Part shown: in pieces, positions 1 to 11,800 of the stretch
How positions within the stretch are numbered: position 1 is the stretch's first letter
Layout: every line of letters starts with the position of its first letter
Assembly (NCBI RefSeq): GCF_954871325.1
Contig: NC_088777.1
Location: forward strand, 7,045,366 to 7,109,365
DNA length: 64,000 nt
Reading direction: 5' to 3'
Source: Gordionus sp. m RMFG-2023
Taxonomy: Eukaryota > Nematomorpha > Gordioida > Chordodea > Parachordodidae
Program-made: the position numbers and the translations under genes
The notes under the pieces: generated by a model
What the model was told of the DNA's origin: nothing
The model's input: only the letters and a program-made list of their open reading frames with translations
Databases searched by the model: none

Positions 1-200
1 TAATATAAATTTTATTAAGTTCTAAAGTTCGTGGCAAAATTGTCTGAAATTTATAGGGTAGGTATTCCAAACATGATGGAATACATTTCCGGAAAAATTA
101 GATTTTTAAATTTAAAAAAAAACGCGCTCAAAAAATGATTTAATGTTGAAAAAGTAACACATTGCCCGAAAAAACACATTGAGGCTAACATATATATAAA
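1..200 (+). repeat. dispersed AT-rich repeat, copy A
   Basis: This copy shares blocks with 735-945 (same orientation) and 570-730 (inverted). Shared landmarks are an 'aaattgtctgaaatttatagg' type start, 'attccaaacatgatggaata', 'aaaaattagatttttaaattt' and a 'gctaacatatata' end. It is probably a non-autonomous element and is cut by the window edge. No coding potential is seen. Confidence 0.7.
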
Positions 201-569
201 ATAAAATCATTTAAAAACGTTAGAAATCCTGAATTACTTACCAAAAAAAAATTAAAGGTTCATTGTTATAATCAGTGAAGTGAAAATTACTCTAAAAAAA
301 AATTTCCCAATTTTATTAAAAATTTTATTAACCCGACCCTATATCTGGCGAACTTTACAACCTTTCACCTTGCGAAAGAAATATAAGCGATTTCTTATTT
401 TTCTTATTCAAATTATTTTGAATCTAATTATATCAAAAGATTTAAAACATTTATTATTAAAAATTAAATGAAAAAAAATATTAATTTAATACTTTATTAT
501 TAAAATAATATCCAGTAGTAATTTAATTTTAATAAATTGTTTATGTATTATAAGAAAATGAATCCAATC

Positions 570-730
570 GTTTATGTGTTAGCATCAATGTGTTTTTTTC
601 TAGCAATGTGTTATTTTTTTTCATTTTTAAATAAAAATCGGATTTTACCGGAAATACATTCCATCATGTTTGGATTTGGAATACCTATCTTATGAATTAT
701 TAGACAATTTTGCTGTTAACCTTTGAGTCA
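570..730 (-). repeat. dispersed AT-rich repeat, copy B (inverted)
   Basis: This is the reverse complement of the repeats at 1-200 and 735-945. It reads 'gttagcatcaatgtg' at one end, 'acattccatcatgtttgga' in the middle and 'agacaattttgctg' at the other end. Confidence 0.7.
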
Positions 731-734
731 TTTT

Positions 735-945
735 TATGGAAAATTTAATATAAATTTTATTAAGTTTTCTAAAGTTGGCCACAAAATTGTCTGAAATTTA
801 TAGGGTAGCTATTCCAAACATGATGGAATACATTTCCGAAAAAATTAGATTTTTAAATTTAAAAAAAAACGAGCTCAAAAAAATGATTTAAAATTGAAAA
901 AAATAACAACATTGCTGGAAAAAACAAATTGGCGCTAACATATAT
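735..945 (+). repeat. dispersed AT-rich repeat, copy C
   Basis: This is nearly the same as copy A at 1-200, with point differences and small indels. Copies B and C together form a large inverted repeat. The remaining gap to 1245 holds nothing I recognise. Confidence 0.7.
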
Positions 946-1245
946 AATTAATGAATATCCGCGGCTTTGCAGTTAACGTTCGAATTCTATTTTAAATTAA
1001 AAAAATTCATAGCTAGGTCAATAAAAATACTTTAAAATAATTAATAACTTGCCAAAAAAATTTTCCTATCTACTTTGAGTACGGCAGAAGTTAAAAAAAA
1101 AACTTAAAAATTAATTAATAACTTTCCAAAAATTTTTAAATACCCGTCAAATTTATTTTTATACCTGTCAATTTAAATTAAATACAGCACAAAGTAATTA
1201 ATTTTTACAGCCAATTTGTTTTTATTTAAAAAAACTGCTCAAAAA

Positions 1246-1251
1246 TTTATT
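1246..1251 (-). terminator. polyadenylation signal of the EAR-repeat gene
   Basis: AATAAA on the minus strand, 26 nt downstream of the stop codon of the last exon. Confidence 0.6.
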
Positions 1252-1276
1252 ACCAATACAGACATTATAAAAATTT

Positions 1277-2818
1277 TCAAAAAGAGAAACTTGATATTTT
1301 TTTTAAAAAAATATATTCTGACCTCAAATATCTTTCATCCTGTGATGGACTTGGTAAACCAACCTTGATGTTACCATAATTTTTATATTCGTAAATTTCG
1401 ATATCAATTATAGGTTCTGTTTTGAATTTAGGTATTGACCTTTCGGACGCCATTACTATTCTAATGTTCTGAATTGTTTCTGAGTTTTGAGAAGAACTGA
1501 AAGAACGCTTACCATGGGGGTTTTTGTTGAGCAAAACATCGTCCGATATGTATGATATTATTTCAACGTCCCGAATGCAATGCGATAAAAATAATTGAGA
1601 CATAGAGAACACATTGGGTGCGCCTTTATCTTCATTGATGATCGAGAGATCTACGTTGTACAATAAAGCTTTGGGGGCTAAAACTTTCATCCTAAAAGAG
1701 CTCCAAGTGATTAATCGAAGTGCTTTGAGAGAAGAAAAATACCCTATCTTAGATACTGAAGGGTCAAAAGAGTCCAGCAGAGTAAACATTTTGAAACCTG
1801 TTATATCGTTTTGACTATCTTCCACCTCAACTTCTTCGTTTTGATGGCTATTGAGATACTGGTTGGATACCTTTTTGTTCTCCTCAGCCAATATGGGCTT
1901 GATCGAATCTATTAATTTGAATTGAAGTCCCAAATCATCTTTAGAGGAATAATCATCATATAAGTCGTCATTTATAAGGACGCTGTATAAACTTATGATT
2001 CTCTTATTATTTGACGCAATTTCAGTTTCCCGCATGACTGCTAAAATATCGTCTCCCTTCGTGCCTTGAGAATGATATTCCATTGGATTTTCACAAGTTG
2101 TGCAAGAAATCTCTAATAAACTAACGTTGGAATAATGGTAAGTCTTGATGACAGTTATGGCCTCCACATGGGTCAAGTCTTTTATATCGGCTTTATATGT
2201 TAAGGAAATATTTGAGCTATGAAATTTTATTTCGAATATTTTTAACGGGCCACAACCCATAAAAGCTAATAATTTCTTGTTATGATCCTCATTTTGATTC
2301 GCAATGTCTATATCAAATTCAATCCAAGGAGATCCTTTTATAACATTTTTGAAATAAACTGGCTTCCTAAAAGGTAACATAAAGTTTTGATCATTGCTAT
2401 ATGCGTTCAATACATTTTTCTTTAGGTGGGACAATATGATATTAATAGCTTCTACTGAGTTACTCTTGTAGTGTGGCGAGTTTTTGCAATACTCATTCGT
2501 GGTAAACAAATCTTGAGTAATACCATGGACGAAAGATACAATCTTGTTTTTATAATAGACCCCAGGCTTGTTATTATTCTCTATGATGGTTTTAAAGGAC
2601 ACCACCGTCATAGAATCTAACGTTAGGATTGTAAAATCGATGGAATCACTGGTGTCTATAGATTTCATATTTGTAAAATGGGACAAATAGTAAACTGAAT
2701 CATGGCACATGTCTTCCAAAATTGTCTTTTTTTCGCATTGAGCATCTAATTCTCTGGCCGATTTCTTCAAGTTAAACCTGACCATTTTGTTATATTCCTC
2801 TATGGCAGCGCTAAGTTC
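1277..2818 (-). CDS. EAR-repeat gene, exon 12 (terminal)
   Basis: Begins after acceptor TCTAAAAG at phase 0 and runs 513 codons to TGA. It is rich in Ser, Asp and Asn, with few cysteines (CTTC pair near the middle). It has no transmembrane helix and no recognised domain. The upstream residues ELSAAIEEYNK are open before the first Met, which supports an internal exon rather than a new start. Confidence 0.85.
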   Translation of the reverse strand, partial: ELSAAIEEYNKMVRFNLKKSARELDAQCEKKTILEDMCHDSVYYLSHFTNMKSIDTSDSIDFTILTLDSMTVVSFKTIIENNNKPGVYYKNKIVSFVHGITQDLFTTNEYCKNSPHYKSNSVEAINIILSHLKKNVLNAYSNDQNFMLPFRKPVYFKNVIKGSPWIEFDIDIANQNEDHNKKLLAFMGCGPLKIFEIKFHSSNISLTYKADIKDLTHVEAITVIKTYHYSNVSLLEISCTTCENPMEYHSQGTKGDDILAVMRETEIASNNKRIISLYSVLINDDLYDDYSSKDDLGLQFKLIDSIKPILAEENKKVSNQYLNSHQNEEVEVEDSQNDITGFKMFTLLDSFDPSVSKIGYFSSLKALRLITWSSFRMKVLAPKALLYNVDLSIINEDKGAPNVFSMSQLFLSHCIRDVEIISYISDDVLLNKNPHGKRSFSSSQNSETIQNIRIVMASERSIPKFKTEPIIDIEIYEYKNYGNIKVGLPSPSQDERYLRSEYIFLKKISSFSF

Positions 2819-5800
2819 CTTTTAGATAAAAAATAAAATAAATTTTCTATAATATATTTCTTTAAATTAATCAGTAATTCATTCATTCTTTATTTAATTT
2901 AACAATTAATATTCGATAGAATTTACCTTAATATTAATTTTGTTGATCTTTCCATCAATCATATTTAGATCCTCTTCGAAGGTAACGTTACCATTGAATG
3001 TAAAACCAATCATCGGTATATTAACATTGGTTTCCAGGTTTATAGGAATAACAGATTCGGTTAGCGCTTTCAAATTTACTCCGAATATTTTTTTGTATTT
3101 CTTTAATTTCAAAGATCCTGTCTCAGTTATCGTTAATTTAGATGATTTGAAACATTTTTTCCCATACAAAATTTGCTCATTTTTATTATTTTTTGAATAA
3201 TCTTGCGGAGGATGGATTAATATTACTTCATCCCTAAAACTTGCCACATTATTTATATCACCCGTGACACTTAAATCCGAATAAAATATGGACGAACCTG
3301 ATATAACTATTGTTTTGCCATTTTCTCCATGATGGGAATTACCGTGATATTACACCAGACGTTGTGTGATATCGTTTAGGTTAGACTTTTTAATCGTAAC
3401 CTTGGATAAATTACGAAGAGATATTCCGTTGATAAAAAATTCTCTGTCACTAGAGTGCATGTGATATGGATCGATGCCCGAAAACCCGTATTCCAATGTT
3501 AGATGCTCGAAGCGTAATCTAGCCGGTATATTGTACAATTTCTTGACGTTATCGTTTTCATGATTATCTTCTTGCAAATCATAGCTACCGTAATCCATAC
3601 TGTCTCTGTCCGTGGTTAAATAGTGTTTTGAGTCGCAAGGGACTTTGTTAAGCGTACCATCTATAATTATTGAATGGTGGGCGGACAAATCGTGGCTTTT
3701 CTTAATAACAAATTTAGAGCCTTCAAAAGTTATAGGTCTATCAATTATTATTGGCTCGTCCAAATATATGAGCTCCTCATTCAAAATGTGATTGAGGTCA
3801 CGATGCGAGTCTTTCAAATGATTTATCATTAAGGTTGTTTTAGGAACTATATTGACATAATTGTCGTATAAGTTATGATCTCTCTTCTCGACTGTACCGA
3901 CATTAAATATGACTTTAGAGGGACGGTCAATCAATAAGTCGCCGGTAACTGTCACATGACTATTTATGGATATAGGATGATTCTCTTTATTAATGCATGG
4001 CACAAGATCGCCCTTAAGAGAAACTAAATCTTTACCATTTAACATTTTGTTAGGTTCGATAGTTATACCCTTGGTGAAAGTTATTATATCGTCGGGAGTG
4101 TCATAATCATTTTGGGCTGAGCCAAACGTTTTTTGGCCTGTTATTCGGATTGTATCATGAGAAGAAGGGGATTTAGATAAGATCACGCTACTCATAAAAT
4201 TAGATATATTAACCCCATCTATATTGTGATCTGTTCTCAGGGTATTGACTATTCTCACATCGCCTTTGAAGACTATCTTCTTTCTATCGAACACTTTAAA
4301 CTCCGGACTATACAATTTGTTGAATTCTTCGTGATAAAAGGGTTGCCCGAATAGAGTTGTAAAATCGTTTCCATTGATTTCTGGATATGTAGTATTGTTA
4401 CCGTCATATTGGTCACCTGTAGCCTGTTTTAAAATGATATTACCTTTGACGAGGACAGGCCTAGAATATACTATAAAAAGAGGTTCAGAGCCAATTGGGA
4501 CGTGGATAGGTTCATAACCTAGAGTTTTATAATCATGAGATGATGATGGCACAGAGTATTCATCTCCTTTGTTATAATGTGTACGTAAAAATCCTGCCGG
4601 AAAATCGATCCCATTTATACTAGATACCGACACTGTTCCACCTGATACTATGAATCCTTCTTGAAAGATCTTTTTGCCTCCAATATGAGTATTCCCTGTA
4701 GTAACGCTACTCCTAACAAAATCATCCGTTTTCAGCGATCTAGCAACCAATTTTCCACCGGGAACAAAAGAAAATTCTTCATTTAATAAGGCCGTATTAT
4801 CTCCTCTAGAAGGTAAGATCAAATCACTCTTTAAAACCTGATCTGAAGCAAAAATGACTTTCCCGTTGATTATTAAAGGAGTTGAGCTATCGGGTGCAGT
4901 CAAGTTAATAGAGTTATAGATACGTTTATAAAAGTTTTGCTCGTTGATTATGCCACTAGGATCCAAAAGTTCTCCAGTTATAATAACTGGTTCTTCAAAA
5001 TATATTGAATTACTGCTGCTAGTCGAAGGACTTTCAAAAGTTTGATCCGTATCTAGGGTTAACGTAGAAGAAGCAAATTTATCAAAGTATTTGCCATTCA
5101 ATTTGCGAAGATCAAGGTCATCTAATAATCTAACATCTTCAAAGAGTATATGATTATTTTTAGCAGAAGTGTCATAGATTTGATCGGTACTGAGGGTAAA
5201 CCGCCTTTCGAAGCAATCGTTTAAATTTATTCCATCGTAAATGATATCCTGTTCTGGCGACATCTCCTGATAATAAGAGTTAGGCTTATACTTAGGTTCC
5301 ATATTAGTTATATTTAAACCTCCGATAACCAACAACTTTTGTCCAATATAAAGTTTGCCATCCGTGTCTGAATCATCATCATGTCCCCTATGGTTATTAG
5401 GTAAAGCAAAGATTTTATCCCCATATAATGTGAAGGAATTGTAATCTTCTTCCGTCGCTTCTTTCTTTGGCATAAAACAGGTGTTAGGATTGATGTGGTC
5501 ATTTATATGAGAATGGAAATACGTATCTCCCTGAATTTTTACATGACCGCCGAAGACTAATTTGGTAGGCACTTGGTTGTCGATGAAACCAATCTCTTGC
5601 GACTTCGACAGAGAAATGCGATGAGTAAGAAATCTTTTCCAATCGATATCGTTCAGATTAGAAGTAATATCCAGGTCAGATTTGAATGTCACAGGACCTA
5701 AGAAAGTCACGTTGAATAATAATTTCTCCGATAATATAGTTGGTAATCTAGAGTCCGCCGATTTTTTCAACCAAAAATCGGAACCAAGATTTAACCCGTT

Positions 5801-8800
5801 GATTGTGGAAGTATCTTTCATTTCAATCGGACTTTGCACGGCAACGTAGCCATTGCCAGAAGGGTAACTAATTCCCGATAAGATATCGTTCATTTTCCCC
5901 TTATCTTGGAATACGAATTTACTGCCTGTGAAGGTAATGCCCTTATTACTTTTGCTATTCGCACCGCTGTAATAACCACCCGGCTTAGATGATGATAGGA
6001 GGTCCGATTTATTTAATGCTGCTTGAAAGTGAGAAGCTAGATCTATATCGTTAAACGTTCCACCCAGAGTGTTGACCGAACCCGAAAAGGTAACAGCTTT
6101 TTCGAACTCTGCGTCACCCGCCCATTCTAATGTGTCAACGCCATCTCGATGGGTTAATACGTTTCTCAGCTGATCAATCGATATTCCATCTATTAATAAA
6201 TTTCCCCTAGAAACAGTGTTTGCACCATAATAAGAAGAACTTCCAATACTAGATAAATGAATGTTTGAATCGAATCTGACCTCAGATTCAAATATCTTAG
6301 AGGAATCCAAAGTTATAACAGACGATCCGTCGTTCTTTATAATATCGTAGGGTTGTTGAAGATCATTTTCATAGCTCAATCCAGACGTCTTAGCATACGA
6401 TGGTACTGTTACATGACCTCTTAACTCAACGTCCCTGTCGAATGTTATGGGAACTAATAGAAATAGAAATAGAAATATCAAGAGTTAATTAAGAAATAAA
6501 AGTAATTTCAATTATAAAGTGGTATCTTAAAACTATGTAAGACATGGGCTAAAAGACAATTGGGGTAAAACGACAGTGGCTCATAACCCTTTTATCAAAA
6601 AGAAATGCTCAAATTTTAAGAATATTTTTAATTTATAGTCCTTTTCTATGTCATAAATATTTCTGAGTGAGCCAAAAAGCAATTTGAAAATATTTTTAAG
6701 CATATATTTTTTTTCCTTAGGTTTTGTAATGACTCTAGACTATCAAGTAAACATAGAAGATTTGAGGTAAAGCTGCATGGGTAAAATATGCTCATTGATT
6801 AATACAAAAAAATTAAAATGAAAAATGCTACAATTATATCTGTGTGACATGAGGAGGAAATAATAAATTTAGCAAAGGCCAATTGCTGGAATTAACTATT
6901 ATTTACTATCTATAAATACTAATAAACATGAAGAAAGAAAAAATGCCAACAAATATAAAATATATTATTTTATTTTATTTTTAACACCTAATTTTGCAAT
7001 GTTTGTAAAATTTTACTGGTAAATATCTGAATGCCTCGTGTAACCAAATATTCCCTGAAATTAAATTTATTCAAGAGATTTCCGACTTTCAGATCTTGAT
7101 TGATTTCGACAGGCGATTGAAAGGTTATGTCGGATATTTTTATATCGATTGGACCATTGTCGATTCTTATAGCCGAGTCTATTGATTCCCTCAAATTTTT
7201 ATCGTTCAAAGTTCCAGTAACGTTTATAGCTTGATTAAAGGTACAGGGCTGGGAGAAGTATTTGAGTCCTTTATAATAAAATATATATATATTTACATTA
7301 TAGATAAGCGCGGAGCGGGGCCGAACAACTTGTGCAAAATAGTTGTACATGCCGGTCGTGAAGTTTACAAAAATATTTTAAATATTTAGAATTAAAATTT
7401 ATGTCTTTATTAAAAAAAAAAATAACTAAGGCAATGCCCCCTATAACTATTAAAAAACAATTTTTGCGGTCCGGGGAAAATTTAATTTTTTAAGCTGGGC
7501 TTAAAACACCTGTTTAAAAATTTCCCAAGGTGGTTTTAAATGGCCCGTGGTGACATCTAATACACATGTTTAATAAAATTTAACGTATATTAATAATTTT
7601 ATTTTTTATAATTATAATAAGATTGTTCCCGTTTTCGCAATTCCTAGAAATTTAAATTTACATATTTAAGTTATATAAACAAAATTTTTTTTAAACCTCA
7701 ATCCAATTTAAATTAGAAATTAATAACTGTTAGCTGTTATGGATGACGAAAGTAATTTTATGGGAGAGGCTTAGGCCATTACACTAATCTTGCACTTTTA
7801 TTATACCAATCCATTTTCTCGAAAAAAAATTAGATTAATTTATATATATAGTTTATAAATCATAAATAGCCTTATGGGGCTTATAAAAAAATTTAAACAT
7901 ATTTTCACCCAAAATTTGCTACTTTTAAATCAACATTAACTTTTATTTTACTCGTCTGAATTAATATTTTATCGACAGAATTTAAAATAATCTCGAAATA
8001 GTTTATATGAATTTTATGGCTATCGGTTCATAATTTCCGACTTTATGGTTTAAAACCTTTAATTTGTTGCGGCGATTTATCGGTTAAAACTAGGCTATCC
8101 AAGAAATTCACGAATTTGGCACCGTTGACGATACCGCTATCTACAAAAATGTTTCCATTTACATCCAATCTCTCGAACACTATAGTTTCTATGGTATAGA
8201 AATTATTTAAAGAAAATATCATTTAAAAAAAAATTTTATATATATATATTTTGATAGTTAATTAATATGAAAAATTTTATATTTTTTATTTAGGAATAAT
8301 TTTATTTTTAAAAAAAATGGTTTCAATTTAAAAAATAAAATATAACATAATCAAGATGAAATATATTTTTTTTAAACAAAAGACCAATAAAATAAAAAAG
8401 GTAAATTGTCCCTTTTCAGTCACATAGTGTTAGAGTTTGAAATATTCTAAAAAATCAAAAAAATTTTTGATCTTTTTGAGAGAAGATATTTTTGAGAATA
8501 GAATGATAGAAGAAGATCTTTAATCAAATTTTACCTTAAAATAACCTAATCATATTTGGTAAAAAAAAAATTATAAATAAATATTTTGTGATTTTTTGTG
8601 CATAATCTATGATTTTATCATTTAGAGATTTTGGGCCAATAATCTTCAAAAAATTTTCAAACTTTGCACAATATCCTTTTTCAATGCTAACTAGGCGAGA
8701 AGGAAAAAGACAAGATGACTAAAAATAGACACAATTTGGCTAATAAATCTAGATATATATATTTTTTGTGTTTAAACTATTTTCTTTGAGAGCTTGATTC

Positions 8801-11800
8801 AGATCTAAGAATTGCGATAACTCTATTCCGTTGATTCCGTGATCCAGTTGTAAATTCGGCGAAACTATGACATCTATATAATATAAAATATAATAATTTT
8901 TTAAAATCGAGACATAATGATAATATAGCATTACAACAAGTCCATATCTTATTATAATATTTATAATTGATAAAATCTAATTTCTTCTCTTTTTTTTCAT
9001 TCAATTGTCACCGGGATTGATCTTTAGCCCTTTTATCTTAACATTTGTTTTCATCTTATCTCACCTTCAGCCTCAAGACGGGGGAGTGACAACGTCTTCT
9101 GGCGGCTAAGGGAGGTCCCTCTGGTCAGGGTCTAGAACATGATCACCGTCTCCTCAATTGGGTGTAAACCCACCTAAAGGGGTTGATTTCAGGAATGGCA
9201 CCCGATTGTATCCCCCCCTTCAATATCCCTAATGATCGCCTATTTTGATTTTAAATTCTCTTTTTTTTTCTAATAAATCTTACAAATTGATATATCTTTC
9301 CATCAAATTCGCGGTTTATCATTCGGTCTTATCCAGATTATTAAAATTAAAATGCTGGCTTGGGTGGTAATGTAGGGGGGGGGGAATACTTAAAAAAAAT
9401 TGTATATTCTTTCTATTATCCTTTTCTAAATGTCTCATCAATTTTAAAGTGGTATTCGAGAAATAGATAGCTAAGAATATAAATTAATATTATGTAAGCA
9501 TTTTATTATGACCGAATTGCGCCCATATATAATAATAATTTATGTAACATTAATTTTAATTATTTTTTTAAAGATTACAATTTACTAAAAACGCAAAAAA
9601 CAGATATTAAATTTCTGTTTTGGAGCCAGAAAATGAGTAGGAGTATATATATATATACTTTGCAAGGTCATAATATTCGCTTGTTAATATTTTTTAGATT
9701 TCAATCTTGTTGAAAACATATGGGCCTTACTTAAACCAGAGCCTAGAAACAGTGATGTACTGTTTAAAAACTCGGCGGTGCGGGGGGGGGTGTGAGGATG
9801 TTTATGGTTTTTTAATATATTATCATATAATATGATATAAACTCGTTATAATTCTTTATATATATATATTTTAAGAAATATGTAATTTAATACAACCTAT
9901 ATCTAAACATGTTAAAAATGTCAGAGAGAATAGCTGCAATTATAAAAAAAAAGGGTGGAATATAGCTAAGCTAAAATAATGGTTTAACTTAATACAGAGT
10001 TAAATAATTTATATCCTATATTTTTTTAATCAGAAATTTTTAGATCAAATTTTTACCTAAAAATGCCCCTTCGCATGAGCATAACCAGAGATACATGCGA
10101 CTAAGTTGACCGCCTCATCTCACTTATATTGTTCATGTCTTGTTTTTATTATATTTATTCAAAAACAAAAAAAAACCTTTTAAAATGATTATAGGAATAT
10201 CGATGGTTTGGGCAGTGTCTCGAGTGATAGCTGTCTCCGATAAGTCTAAACCGTTTACATTATTCGTTTCAATGTCACCAAGTACTATGAATTCGTTTTC
10301 AAATATAACCGGGTTATTAATGATCACGGATTGGTCGATGTGAGAAGCCTTTATCATATACCTTATTTTAAGAATTTATATAGATTAATTTAATTAATAT
10401 ATAAGTAATCATCAAATTTTGTAAGGATAAATAAATTTTGCCCTTTTAGCAAATTTTTTATTTAGCATGGGCACCCGAAGGAAGGGGCAAGAGGTGTCGC
10501 TTGACGCTCCTTATAAAATTATTATGAATATGATTGTAATTTTAAAGTTTTTTTAAAATATTTGTATTCTTTGCCCCGCCTCTAAATTGTAATAAGGGGT
10601 TACACATATTGTAAATTTTAGACAATTTTGCATTGAACTGTTGAAACATTTTTAATCTATATCTGTATATAGATTTAATTCAAAAAAATTTTAAAAAGGT
10701 ACTCAAAGGTTTATAGCAAAAAATTTTAATTTATAGAGTAGGTGGTTCTAGATATGCTGGAAAACAATTCCAGTAAAATCAGATTTTTTTCAAATCTAAA
10801 AATTTCTTTCAGCAAATGACATAAAATTGAGAGATTCCAAATCCTCCATGAATTTCATACCACAATACGACATATCAGAGGTTTGCAAATAGCAAATAGA
10901 AAAATTCTCAGATCCGGTCAGGCTCTGTTAGAATTTGGTTTTCGGCAAAATTTGAATTTAGTCCAGTTCAATTTTTTTATTAAGGTTGCCCAGCCCGCTT
11001 TCTGAAAAAATCAAATCCCAGTTTGGCCTTGTTATTTTAAATACAAGGCCCTAACCCGAAATATATGTTATTGAACACAAAATATAAGCAACTATAAATA
11101 ATATTGGGTACGGGTTAAATTAAAACGCTCTACTTTATGAATTCCTACTTCTATCAGCTTAACATTACATGTGTATGTCCTAATTCCTGATAAAATTAAA
11201 TATCAAGATTATCATCATAAAACATAAACGGCGAAACATCAATAGGGTTATATTTTTTTTATGCCCACTAAATTTCCTCCTTGTCTCTCCCTAAATTAAC
11301 TTTTCCACACTTAGTCCGGCTCTGGTTTTTCGACCGTATGAATAAAATGCAAATATTTTATTTAAAGGATAGATAGATAAATATATATAATATAAAATCC
11401 AAATATTCTAAGTAATCTTATTGCCCGGCCGGCAATTTTTCCCATAAATTTTTCCCACACGTTCGAGTCCAACCAGGCCCAGCTAGGTCATTGCATATTA
11501 TTTTATTATTTTATTTTACTTAAAGATTTAACGTAATTTAATAATATATATTTTTTTAAATATTTATAGAAAATCTTTGTAATTTTGATCGTATTGTTTT
11601 GAATAATTTTAGGTTTTGGGGCCCAAATAGTATACAACATGTAGAAAAACATAATGGTTAATGGGTTTGTTTAGATGGCTATATTTATTGATTATCAAGT
11701 TTTCTACTCTCATGATGGAGTTGGTAGGAAAAAAATCTGTCAAGGACGATCTTGGGCAAGTAATATCACAAGAAACGGACACACTTTAGTTCCAAGAGAT

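Noticed and set aside
1614-1814. Small plus-strand frames over the EAR gene exons (also 2940-3200 and 15363-15572)
   Set aside because: Antisense shadows of long, phase-consistent minus exons.
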